From NCBI RefSeq assembly GCF_900497695.1, contig NZ_UIDD01000004.1, positions 434,001 to 498,000 of the forward strand: a stretch of 64,000 bases of DNA. Reading direction: 5' to 3'. This DNA comes from Pseudomonas wadenswilerensis. Lineage in GTDB: Bacteria > Pseudomonadota > Gammaproteobacteria > Pseudomonadales > Pseudomonadaceae. The position numbers and the translations under genes were made by a program. Below, piece by piece: positions 37,888 through 47,114 of the stretch. The notes beneath the pieces are model-generated. The model was given only the letters and a program-made list of their open reading frames with translations, did no database searches and was not told the origin of the DNA. Positions within the stretch are counted from its first letter, which is position 1. The number at the start of each line of letters is the position of its first letter.

Positions 37888-37892
37888 AATGG

Positions 37893-38675
37893 TTATTTGC
37901 CGCTGTAGAGGTTCAGGTCACCGAAGTGTTTTTTCTGGATCGTGGCGTAGGTGCCATCGTCGTGTAACGCTTTGATACCTTTATCCAGGAGCGCCTTGAG
38001 CTCAGTGTTACCTTTTTTGATACCGATGGCGGTCTTGGACGGCAGCAATTCGCTTTCGACCGGCTGGCTGACTTCGTAGTCGACGCCTTTTGGCGATTTG
38101 AGGAAGCCCAGTTCAGCCTGGAGCATGTCCTGGATCGAGGCATCCAGGCGTCCGGAGGTCAGGTCGGCGTAGACCTGGTCCTGGTTCTGGTAGGCCTGGG
38201 TCTTGACTCCGGCTTTATCCAGCACTGCCTTGGCATAGGCTTCCTGGATGGTGCCTTGCTCATAGCCGACGGTCTTGCCTTTGAGCGAGGCCGGGTCGGC
38301 AGTCAGGCCCGAGCCTTTCTTGAATACCAGGGCGGTGGGGCCGGAGAACAGTTCATTGGAGAAGTCGATGACTTTCTCGCGCGCCGGGGTAACGGTCATC
38401 GACGAGATCACGCCATCGAACTTATTGGCCTTGAGCCCCGGAATCATGCCGTCGAAGTCGCTTTCCACCCACTTGCACTTGACCTTGAGCTCAGCGCAGA
38501 TGGCATTGCCCAGGTCGATATCGAAGCCCACCAGAGTACCGTCGGCGGCTTTCGATTCGAACGGTGCATAAGACGGATCGACGCCAAAGCGCAGCTCCTT
38601 GTATTCCTTGGCCAGGGTATTCCCCGCAGCCAGACACAACGCGAGTGCGGAAAGCGTCAGCCATGCTTTTTTCAT
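37893..38675 (-). CDS. aotJ: Periplasmic basic amino-acid-binding protein (AotJ/ArgT-like)
   Basis: 260 aa from MKKAWLTLSALALCLAAGNTLA, a clear signal peptide, with AAGGAC upstream. Mature protein shows LRFGVDPSYAPFESKAADGTLVGFDIDLGNAICAEL and the SMTVTPAREKVIDFS motif of lysine/arginine/ornithine/histidine-binding proteins. Substrate is probably arginine/ornithine or another basic amino acid. First gene of the operon. Confidence 0.92.
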   Translation of the reverse strand: MKKAWLTLSALALCLAAGNTLAKEYKELRFGVDPSYAPFESKAADGTLVGFDIDLGNAICAELKVKCKWVESDFDGMIPGLKANKFDGVISSMTVTPAREKVIDFSNELFSGPTALVFKKGSGLTADPASLKGKTVGYEQGTIQEAYAKAVLDKAGVKTQAYQNQDQVYADLTSGRLDASIQDMLQAELGFLKSPKGVDYEVSQPVESELLPSKTAIGIKKGNTELKALLDKGIKALHDDGTYATIQKKHFGDLNLYSGK

Positions 38676-38789
38676 TGTGTGTCCTTGGATTCGCAAAGTG
38701 TTGGGGTGGCACAAAGCCGTTACCGGTCGATGCCAGACAACACAGTGATAGCAAGTTTCACACCATATTCCAGGCCAGCGCCCACATTC

Positions 38790-38816
38790 TGTGGGAGCTG
38801 GCCTTGCCAGCGATGG
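38790..38816. repeat. Single REP unit near the cytochrome gene
   Basis: TGTGGGAGCTGGCCTTGCC followed by AGCGATGG is one copy of the same family as 32866, lying between aotJ and the cytochrome gene. No paired partner is seen. Confidence 0.75.
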
Positions 38817-38840
38817 ACCGCAGCGCGGCCCTGAATAGCC

Positions 38841-40880
38841 TCAGTAGCGCGCATCCACCGGCTTGCCACCGTTAGGCCAATCCTTGACCTTGTCCGGGAA
38901 GTCCGGCCGTGGCTGCTGCGAGAACCAGGCTGCGACATCCACCGCTTCCTGATCACTCAAGCCACCCTGGCCCAGCGGGAACTTCTCGTGGAAGCCGATC
39001 GGCATGTTGCGTTTGACGAACGCTGCGGCGGTATAGGTGCGGGCCATACCGGCGCCGATGTTGAACGACTGATCGCCCCACAGCGGCGGGTACACCAGGC
39101 TGCCGTCTTCACGGGCCAGGCCCTCGCCATTGCTGCCATGGCACACCGCACATTGTTCGGCATACACCTGCTTGCCGTTGTCCAGGTCCGGCTTGATCGC
39201 GGTATCGATCTTGCCGACCCCGCGCCCGGCCACTTTGTCGCCCGGCTGGGTGTTCATTTTCATCCAGTCGAAATAGGCCACCATCGCCTGCATGTCCGCT
39301 GATTGCGGCGGCAGCGGCTTGCCGTTCATCGAACGACGGAAGCAGCCATTGATGCGCTCTTCAAGGGTGACTTCCTTGCCCGCCCGGGGTGCGTAGCTGG
39401 GGAAGAACGCCGAAACGCCGACAAACGGCGAGCCGTCGGCCACGGTACCGGCGTTGAGGTGGCAACTGGTGCAGTTCAGCGCGTTGCCAACGTTGTCCGG
39501 CAGCAACTCGCGGGTCTGCAAGTGCAGGCGCATGCCACGGATCACCTGGTCGGCGTTGGCTGCGGCGAGCAGGTTGGCCAGGCGCGGGGTTTCAAACGCC
39601 GTTGAGTCGGTGGTCTGCGGGTTGAGCTGGCCACGCAGGGTTTTCACCTGTTTGGCGGTGATCGGCGAGCTGTCGTTGCCCCAGCGGCTACGCACGAAAC
39701 TCAGGATTTCGGCGATTTCTTCATCGGCCAGGCGGGCGAAGCCCGGCATGGTGTAGATCCGCGAATGGGTGGCGGTTTGCGCGGTCTCCCAGCCGGTGAG
39801 GGTGATGTGCAGCAAGGAGGTCGGGTTGGCCGAGGCGATGCTCGGGTTGCCGGCCAACGGCGGGAACAGGCCCGGGACCCCACGCCCGTCGGGGCGGTGG
39901 CAATCGCTGCAGAACTGGGTGTAGCCCAGGCCGCCGCGGCTGCTGAACAGGTCATCCGGGGCGACGGCTGCGGCCAGCGGAATATCCGGCATCGGCAGGT
40001 CATCCTTGCCCGGCGGCAGCGATTTCAGGTAGCTGGCGATGGCCACCAGGTCGCCGTCGCTGAAGTGCTGGGTACTGTGATGAATGACGTCGGCCATGTT
40101 GCCCGACACCGTGGCAAAGCGGTTCTGCCCGGTCTTGAGCAATTGCACGGTGTCTTGCACCGTCCACAGGTTGCGCAGGCTCAGGGCCTGCCAATGCTCC
40201 ACGGTTTCACCGGCGAGGAAGTGCTTGCCGCTGCGGCCGGCGTCGCTCATGGCCTTTTCCTGGAAGGCGATGCCGCGCGGGGTATGGCAGGCACCACAAT
40301 GGCCCAGGCCCTGCACCAGGTAGGCACCCCGATTGAGCACTTCGTCCTTGGCGGGATCGGGCTCGAAGGGCTCGCTGTCGACGAAGGCGAAGTTCCACAG
40401 CGACAGGCCCCAGCGCATGTTGAACGGCCAGCTCATGTCCGCTTCCTGGTTGGACTGGCTGATCGGCGTCACGCCCTGCATCAGATAGGCGTACAGGGCG
40501 CGCATGTCCGCTTCGCTCATTTTCGCGTAGGACGGGTAGGGCATTGCCGGGTAGAGGTTGGTGCCGTCCGGAGTCACGCCTTCGCGCATGGCCTTGTCGA
40601 ACTGCTCGAAGCTGTAGCGGCCGATGCCGGTGTCCGGGTCGGGGGTGATGTTGCTGGAGTAGATGGTACCCATCGGCGTTTTCAGTTGCAGGCCACCGGC
40701 CATTTCCGGTGCTTGCGGGGCGGTGTGGCAGGCAATGCAGTCGCCGAGCTGGGCGATGTATTTGCCTCGGGCAAGCAGTTCGCTGTCGGCCGCCGCTGCC
40801 GGGGACGGCTCGCTGGCGAGGACGGAGAACGAGAACACGGTCGTGGCCACCAGGGCCAGACGGGAGAAGGCAGATGCCAT
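38841..40880 (-). CDS. Five-haem cytochrome c: dehydrogenase-type trihaem domain fused to TsdA-like dihaem domain
   Basis: 679 aa with a Sec signal peptide (ALVATTVFSFSVLASEPSPA). Five haem-binding sites: CIACH (48-52), CGACH (195-199), CSDCH (324-328), CTSCH (470-474) and CAVCH (577-581). Residues 30-405 match the three-haem subunit of membrane alcohol/gluconate dehydrogenases (GKYIAQLGDCIACHTAPQ). Residues 435-679 resemble TsdA-type dihaem cytochromes, including CFRRSMNGK (Cys513), where TsdA enzymes place an axial cysteine. No dehydrogenase partner is adjacent. Role inferred: periplasmic electron transfer, perhaps thiosulfate oxidation/tetrathionate reduction. Confidence 0.85.
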   Translation of the reverse strand: MASAFSRLALVATTVFSFSVLASEPSPAAAADSELLARGKYIAQLGDCIACHTAPQAPEMAGGLQLKTPMGTIYSSNITPDPDTGIGRYSFEQFDKAMREGVTPDGTNLYPAMPYPSYAKMSEADMRALYAYLMQGVTPISQSNQEADMSWPFNMRWGLSLWNFAFVDSEPFEPDPAKDEVLNRGAYLVQGLGHCGACHTPRGIAFQEKAMSDAGRSGKHFLAGETVEHWQALSLRNLWTVQDTVQLLKTGQNRFATVSGNMADVIHHSTQHFSDGDLVAIASYLKSLPPGKDDLPMPDIPLAAAVAPDDLFSSRGGLGYTQFCSDCHRPDGRGVPGLFPPLAGNPSIASANPTSLLHITLTGWETAQTATHSRIYTMPGFARLADEEIAEILSFVRSRWGNDSSPITAKQVKTLRGQLNPQTTDSTAFETPRLANLLAAANADQVIRGMRLHLQTRELLPDNVGNALNCTSCHLNAGTVADGSPFVGVSAFFPSYAPRAGKEVTLEERINGCFRRSMNGKPLPPQSADMQAMVAYFDWMKMNTQPGDKVAGRGVGKIDTAIKPDLDNGKQVYAEQCAVCHGSNGEGLAREDGSLVYPPLWGDQSFNIGAGMARTYTAAAFVKRNMPIGFHEKFPLGQGGLSDQEAVDVAAWFSQQPRPDFPDKVKDWPNGGKPVDARY

Positions 40881-41074
40881 TGCATTATTCCTTTAGTCAC
40901 CTGGCCTGGGGTGGTCCCCTGGGCGCAGGGCTGCAATCGTTTTTATGGTTCATCAGGCAGAGGCGGGTAACGAAACTTGCCTCAGTTTCGTTGTAAGGGA
41001 TTTGCCGGCGGGGGCTGTTGATATGGATCAGCGCAGCCGGCATTGCACCGGCTGCGCATGCGGATTGCGCGGTT

Positions 41075-43516
41075 TTACCTGCCCGGCACCAGGGTCAGGC
41101 GCTTGTTGCCGTAGGCGCGGTCGAAGTTTTGTGGTTGCAGCGGCAGGCTCATGTAGCGGCCCTTGAACCAGGCATCCAGAGCATCGGCAAAGTGCGGGCT
41201 GGCCGGGTTGCCGGACTGGCCGCTGCTGCTTTGCAGTTGCAGCGGTTCAATCTGGCCGAAGTCCACCACCATGCGCAGTGACGGTGCCAATTGCGCGTTG
41301 AAGTCCTTGCCCCAGGCATAGGGCGCAAGGTTCAAGGTGCTGTGGTCGCCGCCCGTGGCCAGCGGGCCGCGACTGACCGCGTCACCCAGTCCATGGAAAG
41401 TCGGCGCCGGCCAGCGGTACTGGTGCAGCTTGCCCCATTGCCAGGTGCGCTGATTATTGCCCAGTTGCGCTTCGCCGGCAGTGATTGCTGCTGCCAGGCT
41501 GCGGGCGAGAATGGCCGGCTTGTCTTCTTTTTGCGCGGTTTTCTGATCGTCCCAGAACGGGCTGTCTTCGCGACCGAGCAAGTGGTCGGCCTGGGCCGAG
41601 TACGACAGCCGGGCGTTGCCGACGAAGGCCTGCCAGCTCGGGCTGGATTCAGGGCCGAGCTCGTCGAGGAAGGTCAGCTTGGCGCTTTCCTGCAGGAACA
41701 GTTGGTACAGGGCGGCATCTGCCGAAGTGGTACTCAGCCGACCATCGAAGGCCATCAAGCGGGTGTAGGCCTCGCGGGCCTTGGTCCGTTGCTCGGCAGG
41801 CAGGGCGTCGATCGCCTGTTTCAGCGGTTGGGCCATGCCGGGGGCTTGGAACATCTTTTTCAGCTTGTCGGCAAACAGCGTGGTCTGGTCGTTTTGCATC
41901 AGCATCAGGCTGCGGCTGTCGTGCTTGCCGTTGCCGGCCAGTTGCGCCAGGCGCTCGGCGCGCTCGGGGTAGTACCAGCTGTTGGACAGCTGCATACCAT
42001 AGCCCTTGGGCACGCTGCGCTGGTTGGCATTGCCGATCCAGCCCTGGGGCGGGTCCTGGTCATAGGGGTGGAGCATCGGGTCGGCGTAACCGTCCCAGTC
42101 GTAGCGTCCGTCCCAGCCCGGCGACGGCAGCAGGCCCTGGCCTTCGCGGCGGTTGGGGAAGCGCCCGCTGACCTGCCAGCCGATATTGCTGGCGTCGGCA
42201 AACACGAAGTTCAGCGCCGCAGCGCCAATCTCGCGGGTGTTGTCGAAGGCGCGCTCGACATTCTGCGCCCGCGACAGGTTGAAGAAGGCGTCCAGGCTCT
42301 GGTCGCCCTTGAGCTCAGGCATGCGCAGGGCCAGGCCCAGGCTGGCATTCTGCGGTTGGCCGAGCAGGGTGCCGTGGCGGGTGTCGTACAGGGTTTCACG
42401 CAGCGGGCGCTGGCCCTTGATGAAGAAGGTCTCGTTGCGTGCCTGGGCCGGCAGCCATTTGCCGTCGGCCTGGTACATCAGGCGGCTGCCTTCCTTGCGC
42501 AGTTTTTCCAGGAACAGGTCCTGGTTGTCGGCCATCACCGCACTGGCGCTCCAGGCCAGCTTGCCGTTGTAGCCGGAGAGCACCAGCGGCAGGCCGGCAA
42601 TCGACACGCCCGCGGCCTGGTACTTGGGCGAACGGATCTGCACCGGGCTCATGGCCCAGGCACCGAGGTTGTCGCTGGCCATCAGGCTCTTGCCGCTGCG
42701 GCTGCGCTGCGGGGCAATCGCCCAGTTGCTGGAGCCGGCCGTGCCGAGCAGGTTGAGCGCGGCCAATTGTTCGCTGACCGCCGTCAGTGGCGCCAGGCCC
42801 GCCAGCTGGGTGTTCAGGTTCAGGCCTTTGAGCTTGTCGGTTTCGGCCAGGGCCAGGGGCTCGTCAGGGTAGCTTGGCAACAGCCAGGCCAGCTTGTCGG
42901 TGCCGACTTTTTGCGCCAGGCCCAGGGCGGCGAGTTCTTCCTGCAGGTTGACCGACTGGCTGAAGTTGTACAGGCAGAAGATCAGCGCCGAGTCCTCGGG
43001 CTTCCAGTATTCCGGGCGGTAGCCACTCTGCGCCAGTGGCGCCGGCAGCTTGTCGCGGTAGCGGAACATATAAGCGTTGACCCCGCGGGCATACACCTCG
43101 AAGAAACGCTTGAGGCGTGGCGAGGCATCGGCGTACAGCTGGTTGGCGCTGGCCTTGAGGTTGGCCGCGCGCATCAGGCGGTCGACTTCCAGCACATCGG
43201 CGCCGGCCATTTCCGCCAGGCGACCTTGAGCCAGCAGGCGCATGCCGACCATCTGGCCGATACGGTCACCGGCGTGGACGTAACCCAGGGCGAACAGTGC
43301 GTCGTGGAAGTTGCTCGATTCGATCAGCGGCATGCCCATGGCGTTGCGGCGTACCGAAACATTCTGCGCCAGGCCCTTGAGCGGCTGCACGCCGGTACTG
43401 GGCAGCACGCTGTCACGCTGGCCGGCCATCTGGCAGCCACCCAGGCTGAGCAGCCCGAGCAACGCAGCGGCTACGCCGAACCGGGGGGTAAAAGGGGGAA
43501 GGGCTGGCGCGGCCAT
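41075..43516 (-). CDS. Penicillin/AHL-acylase-family lipoprotein
   Basis: 813 aa from the ATG after AGGAG; the 50-residue longer ORF is not plausible. Lipobox LLSLGGCQ (Cys28) predicts a lipoprotein. Precursor of an Ntn hydrolase: about 235 residues of alpha chain, a spacer, and autoproteolysis predicted before Ser262 in [12 protein letters not shown], then the beta chain with [19 protein letters not shown] and C-terminal [19 protein letters not shown]. The family includes penicillin G acylase, cephalosporin acylase and homoserine-lactone acylases. The substrate cannot be read from sequence. Confidence 0.88.
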   Translation of the reverse strand: MAAPALPPFTPRFGVAAALLGLLSLGGCQMAGQRDSVLPSTGVQPLKGLAQNVSVRRNAMGMPLIESSNFHDALFALGYVHAGDRIGQMVGMRLLAQGRLAEMAGADVLEVDRLMRAANLKASANQLYADASPRLKRFFEVYARGVNAYMFRYRDKLPAPLAQSGYRPEYWKPEDSALIFCLYNFSQSVNLQEELAALGLAQKVGTDKLAWLLPSYPDEPLALAETDKLKGLNLNTQLAGLAPLTAVSEQLAALNLLGTAGSSNWAIAPQRSRSGKSLMASDNLGAWAMSPVQIRSPKYQAAGVSIAGLPLVLSGYNGKLAWSASAVMADNQDLFLEKLRKEGSRLMYQADGKWLPAQARNETFFIKGQRPLRETLYDTRHGTLLGQPQNASLGLALRMPELKGDQSLDAFFNLSRAQNVERAFDNTREIGAAALNFVFADASNIGWQVSGRFPNRREGQGLLPSPGWDGRYDWDGYADPMLHPYDQDPPQGWIGNANQRSVPKGYGMQLSNSWYYPERAERLAQLAGNGKHDSRSLMLMQNDQTTLFADKLKKMFQAPGMAQPLKQAIDALPAEQRTKAREAYTRLMAFDGRLSTTSADAALYQLFLQESAKLTFLDELGPESSPSWQAFVGNARLSYSAQADHLLGREDSPFWDDQKTAQKEDKPAILARSLAAAITAGEAQLGNNQRTWQWGKLHQYRWPAPTFHGLGDAVSRGPLATGGDHSTLNLAPYAWGKDFNAQLAPSLRMVVDFGQIEPLQLQSSSGQSGNPASPHFADALDAWFKGRYMSLPLQPQNFDRAYGNKRLTLVPGR

Positions 43517-43695
43517 GTTCAGGCTCCTGCAGGGCGTGGCGGTAAAAGGCGCTACGTTAGTGAGCGCGATCACGCCATGCAAGCGGGGCGCAGCCTTTAT
43601 TTTCAGTAGCTGACGTGACGTCAAGCCTGAAAGGGTGGGGCTAGCGGTCGCGCCTGCGCAGGACACAAGCGGCGACCACTGCTATGGGGCCGCGA

Positions 43696-43896
43696 TCAGG
43701 CCCCGTGGCACTTCTTGAACTTCTTGCTGCTGCCGCATGGGCACGGATCGTTGCGGCCAACGTCCTTCAGGGCGTTGCGCACCGGCTCCTGGTGGCCGTG
43801 GTTGCAGTGCGGGCCGTGTACATGGCCATGGTCATGGTCGTGGTGATCATGATCGTGGTTGCAGTCAGGGCCATGGACATGGGGTTGCTGGGTCAT
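43696..43896 (-). CDS. His-rich SEC-C metal-binding small protein
   Basis: 66 aa. The N-terminal 35 residues are packed with His and Asp ([19 protein letters not shown]), including two HGPxCNH units; the C-terminus is the SEC-C zinc motif [17 protein letters not shown] known from SecA. GGAG precedes the ATG. Likely a zinc, nickel or copper binder in the cytoplasm; partner unknown. It lies head to tail with the LEA-2 lipoprotein gene, six bases apart. Confidence 0.82.
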   Translation of the reverse strand: MTQQPHVHGPDCNHDHDHHDHDHGHVHGPHCNHGHQEPVRNALKDVGRNDPCPCGSSKKFKKCHGA

Positions 43897-43902
43897 CTTG
43901 GG

Positions 43903-44373
43903 TTACTCCGGAATAAGATCGCCGGGAATTATCTCACCACTGCGCGACAAGTGCAGGTCGCGAGCGAAGAATAATCCGCTGCTGAGCTCACCTTCCAGGC
44001 GATAGCGCAATGGACCCTCGGCGCCCTTGAGCAGTTTTGCCAGGGGTTTGACCTGCTGCCAGAGGTTGGTGCGCACCGCAATCTTGAAGGTGCGCCGCGC
44101 GTGAGGGCCGACGCTGCGCCACAGGCTGGCTTCGCCTTCGGTCAGCGGCAGGTCGTTGATCAGCACCTTGTAGCTCAGGTAACGGATGAACAGACGGCTG
44201 TCATTGGGGTTGTCGACCTGCACATGGAGCACGAACTCCTGTTGCAGCAGGCGCATCTTCAGCGGTTCGACCTTGAGCAGATGGACCTGCGGGTCCTGAT
44301 AGTCAGCGTCCAGCCAGCTGGCGCAACCCGCCAGTTGCAGTAGCAAAACGCCGATCAGCAACAGGCGGGCCAT
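43903..44373 (-). CDS. LEA type 2 (WHy-domain) lipoprotein
   Basis: 156 aa. Signal peptide with lipobox LLLLQLAGCAS (Cys17), then one LEA_2/WHy domain (FVLHVQVDNPNDSRLFIRYLSYKVLINDLPL). Such proteins occur at the periplasmic side of the Gram-negative envelope; desiccation roles are inferred from plant homologues and not shown for this one. Six bases from the YchJ-family gene on the same strand. Confidence 0.85.
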   Translation of the reverse strand: MARLLLIGVLLLQLAGCASWLDADYQDPQVHLLKVEPLKMRLLQQEFVLHVQVDNPNDSRLFIRYLSYKVLINDLPLTEGEASLWRSVGPHARRTFKIAVRTNLWQQVKPLAKLLKGAEGPLRYRLEGELSSGLFFARDLHLSRSGEIIPGDLIPE

Positions 44374-44378
44374 CAGGC

Positions 44379-44855
44379 TCAGCTACCCAGGTAACTGGAG
44401 CAGCACTTCTTGAATTTCTGCCCGCTGTTGCACGGGCAGGGATCGTTGCGCGTGGCCTTGAGGCCAACCGTGGGGTCGATGAAGTACCAGCAGCCCTGGT
44501 TCTGCACGAAAGCCGAGCGTTCGCGGTGGCAATGCTCGCCGTCGTTGTCGTGCCAGCGGGCGGTGAAGGTCACGAACGCATGTTCAGGCTTGCCACCGAA
44601 CACCTCGGCGCTTTCCACCTCAAGGCCCAGCCAGGTGCTTTGCTGGCTCCAGGCCTTGATCGCCTCGCGATCGAGCCCTGCCTGCTGCACCGGCAGGGTG
44701 GTGGTCACCAGGTAGTCGACCAGCCCCAGCACGTAGGCGCTGTAGCGCGAACGCATCAGGGTCTGTGCGTCGGGGGCGGGAAGCCCTGCGTGATAATGCC
44801 CGCAACAGGTATCAAGCAGATCGCCGCTACCGCAGGGACAAACCGAGATACTCAT
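44379..44855 (-). CDS. YchJ-family SEC-C protein
   Basis: 158 aa from [19 protein letters not shown]. An N-terminal SEC-C-like motif ([14 protein letters not shown]), an NTF2-like YchJ middle domain ([21 protein letters not shown]), and a C-terminal SEC-C motif ([17 protein letters not shown]). Zinc binding is predicted; the biological role of YchJ is not established. The longer upstream ORF overlaps the next gene and is rejected. Confidence 0.92.
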   Translation of the reverse strand: MSISVCPCGSGDLLDTCCGHYHAGLPAPDAQTLMRSRYSAYVLGLVDYLVTTTLPVQQAGLDREAIKAWSQQSTWLGLEVESAEVFGGKPEHAFVTFTARWHDNDGEHCHRERSAFVQNQGCWYFIDPTVGLKATRNDPCPCNSGQKFKKCCSSYLGS

Positions 44856-44859
44856 TGCT

Positions 44860-45354
44860 TCACCACCAGTACTTGCCAAAATTTTCCGGGTTGGCCCAGA
44901 ACTTGGCGTTGAGCCAGTCCGGGACCTGTTTGTATTCACGTAGATCATAGGTGAACAGGTTCAGAACCTGCGCATCCCGCTTGAATTTTTCGCTGACCTG
45001 CAATGCCAGGGCAAAAAAGTCGGTCTCCTGCCAGCCGCAGGCGCTCAAGTCGGCCAGCACCGCCACGCGGCTGGTATTGAGGTTGCGGATGCCGCCGAGC
45101 AACTGCAGGCCATCGCGTTTGGGCAGGTGCTCCAGGCAATCGACCAGCAGCGCCAGGTCGAAGCGTTGCGCTGCCAGCTCCACAGGTAGCGGGCCGGGGC
45201 TGGCGACGTCGATGTGCACCTCGGGATGGGCCAGGGCGAAAGCCTCCAGGGCCGGAAATCGCTCACCTATCAATAGCAGGCGTTGCGGTACGTGGCGATC
45301 GAGCAGGGCGGCGAGGGCCTGTTGCGGAGTGCGTTGGGAAAAGCCGTCCATCAT
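44860..45354 (-). CDS. Hypothetical methyltransferase-like protein (DUF6231-like)
   Basis: 164 aa. [27 protein letters not shown] resembles the SAM-binding Rossmann start and [27 protein letters not shown] the post-motif segment of class I methyltransferases, but the glycine-rich motif I is degraded. Conserved in Pseudomonas next to ychJ, to my knowledge under DUF6231. The start could be the second Met (45351). Function uncertain. Confidence 0.75.
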   Translation of the reverse strand: MMDGFSQRTPQQALAALLDRHVPQRLLLIGERFPALEAFALAHPEVHIDVASPGPLPVELAAQRFDLALLVDCLEHLPKRDGLQLLGGIRNLNTSRVAVLADLSACGWQETDFFALALQVSEKFKRDAQVLNLFTYDLREYKQVPDWLNAKFWANPENFGKYWW

Positions 45355-45514
45355 CGGGAATCCTCGGTCAGATGCGTCAAGATTAACGGTCTGGCGTCAC
45401 TTGGCATAGTGCTGCGCCGTCGCATCATGGCCTATTGCTGGCGGATATCAATGAGGCGGTCTTTACTCCCAGAGCATCGGTTTTGCACCGATTCCCCCTA
45501 GGAGATGCATCAAA

Positions 45515-46207
45515 ATGAGCATAGTACGCACAGCATTACCTCTGGTTCTGCTAACCAGCGTGTTGACTGGTTGTGCAGGTTTGCAAAAAACCGACTGGCC
45601 GAAGTGTGCTGCCGTCGGGGGCGTAGGCGGCGCAGCCTTGGGCGCCATCGAAAGTTCCAGCTGGGCAGGCTGGGGCGCGTTGCTGGGCGGTGGCCTGGCG
45701 GCGGGCTACTGCTGGGCCCATGGTGATGGCGACGAAGATGGCGATGGCGTGCCAGACAGCCGCGACAAGTGCCCGGGCACACCGCGTGGCGTGCAGGTCG
45801 ATGCCAACGGCTGCCCACCAGAGCCGGTGGCCGTGGTTGAAGAAGTGGCCGTGGTCAAGGAAGAGGTCATTGTCATCCGTGATGTTCACTTCGAATTCGA
45901 TTCGGCCAAGCTGACCGCGGCCGACAAGGAACGCCTCAATACCATTGCCACGCGCCTGAAAAACGAAGCGGCGAGCGCGCGCTTGAGCGTCACCGGCCAT
46001 ACCGACAGCAAAGGCTCCGATGCCTACAACCAGAAGCTCTCGGAACGCCGCGCCCATTCGGTCACCGAGTACCTGATCGAGAGCGGTGTGCCACGCAGCA
46101 GTTTCGTTTCGGTACAGGGCGCGGGTGAAACCCAGCCGGTGGCCGACAATGCCACTGCCGATGGCCGGGCGCAGAACCGTCGTACGGAAATTCGCATCGA
46201 GCGCTGA
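45515..46207 (+). CDS. OmpA-family lipoprotein with TSP3 repeat, first copy
   Basis: 230 aa. Lipobox SVLTGC (Cys20), a glycine-zipper segment (GGVGGAALGAIESSSWAGWGALLGGG), a thrombospondin-3 calcium-binding unit (DGDEDGDGVPDSRDKCPGTP), then an OmpA-like peptidoglycan domain (GHTDSKGSDAYNQKLSERRA, with conserved Asp and Arg). It should link the outer membrane to peptidoglycan. AGGAG precedes the start. A paralogue follows after 90 bases. Confidence 0.92.
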   Translation: MSIVRTALPLVLLTSVLTGCAGLQKTDWPKCAAVGGVGGAALGAIESSSWAGWGALLGGGLAAGYCWAHGDGDEDGDGVPDSRDKCPGTPRGVQVDANGCPPEPVAVVEEVAVVKEEVIVIRDVHFEFDSAKLTAADKERLNTIATRLKNEAASARLSVTGHTDSKGSDAYNQKLSERRAHSVTEYLIESGVPRSSFVSVQGAGETQPVADNATADGRAQNRRTEIRIER

Positions 46208-46216
46208 AGCGCCAGC

Positions 46217-46245
46217 GGCCTGCGGCTTGAGAAGTACCGCAGGCC
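46217..46245 (+). other. Stem-loop between the OmpA paralogues
   Basis: Nine-base perfect stem GGCCTGCGG / CCGCAGGCC just after the first stop codon, followed by GGTCTTT. It may act as a weak terminator for the first copy. Confidence 0.55.
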
Positions 46246-46253
46246 GGTCTTTA

Positions 46254-46289
46254 CTCCTGTGTGACCGGTAGAGGCCGGTGACACAGGAG
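46254..46289 (+). promoter_or_regulatory. Hairpin burying the Shine-Dalgarno of the second OmpA copy
   Basis: CTCCTGTGT and ACACAGGAG pair, and with ACCGG/CCGGT inside give a 14-base stem with one G/G mismatch and a six-base loop. The 3' arm contains the ribosome-binding AGGAG nine bases before the ATG at 46298, so the site is masked when the hairpin forms. Confidence 0.7.
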
Positions 46290-46297
46290 CAATTCTC

Positions 46298-47017
46298 ATG
46301 AGTGTTCTCTCCAAGGCTGCGCTGCCGGTCCTTATGGCCGCAAGCCTGCTCTCCGGTTGCGCGACCCACAGCGATGGCAGCGCCCCACTCAATCAAAGGA
46401 CCTGGCCTATCTGCAGTCTGCTGGGCGGCCTGGTCGGTGGTGGCCTGGGCGCCATCGAAAGCTCCGCCTGGGCAGCCGGCGCCGGTGCCGCCGGTGCAAT
46501 TGCCGGCGGCCTGATCTGTTATGCCCAGGACGGTGACAAAGATGAAGACGGCGTGTTCGACCGTCGCGACCGTTGCCCCGATACACCGGCCAACACTCCG
46601 GTCAGCCACACCGGTTGCCCGCTGCCGCAGTACCCGACCAGTCAGAAAGCGGCGGAACCTGCGGCTACTTCAGAAGTGATCACCCTCAACGATCAGGGCG
46701 CCGTGATGTTCGCCTACGACTCAGCGGAACTGACCAGCGCGGCCCATCAACAGCTGCAGGCGCTGACCGGCAAGCTCAATGGCGCCAACGTCGTCAGCGT
46801 CAAGGTCATCGGCCATACCGACAGTCAGGGTTCCGATGCCTACAACCAGGCACTCTCCGAGCGGCGTGCGAGTAGCGTTGCCGAGTATCTGATCAGTCAG
46901 GGCCTGGCGCCGTCGAAAGTCACCAGCCAGGGCCGTGGCGAAAGCCAGCCGATCGCCGACAACTCGACCGATGCCGGCCGCGCGCAGAACCGCAGGGTGG
47001 AGCTGCACCTTAATTGA
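46298..47017 (+). CDS. OmpA-family lipoprotein with TSP3 repeat, second copy
   Basis: 239 aa. Lipobox SLLSGC (Cys21), glycine zipper (GGGLGAIESSAWAAGAGAAGAIAGG), TSP3-like DGDKDEDGVFDRRDRCPDTP, then OmpA domain (GHTDSQGSDAYNQALSERRA). Same domain order as the gene before it, so the two arose by tandem duplication. Its translation is probably controlled by the 5' hairpin that hides its ribosome-binding site. Confidence 0.92.
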   Translation: MSVLSKAALPVLMAASLLSGCATHSDGSAPLNQRTWPICSLLGGLVGGGLGAIESSAWAAGAGAAGAIAGGLICYAQDGDKDEDGVFDRRDRCPDTPANTPVSHTGCPLPQYPTSQKAAEPAATSEVITLNDQGAVMFAYDSAELTSAAHQQLQALTGKLNGANVVSVKVIGHTDSQGSDAYNQALSERRASSVAEYLISQGLAPSKVTSQGRGESQPIADNSTDAGRAQNRRVELHLN

Positions 47018-47114
47018 TCGAAGCGCTGGCACAAGGGCTGTGTCAGCCGTTACTGTTGCAGGCGATGCCAGCGTACCTGGCATCGCCTGTGAAAAATAAC
47101 AACAGGGGGCGCCT

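Noticed and set aside
38676..38780. ArgR half-site upstream of aotJ
   Set aside because: TGTTGGGGTGGCACAA at 38699 has only partial similarity and no partner at 21 bases.
41291..43609. 772-codon open frame opposite the acylase gene
   Set aside because: Its composition is Val/Gly/Gln-rich antisense noise, and the real gene on the other strand has a lipobox and catalytic motifs.
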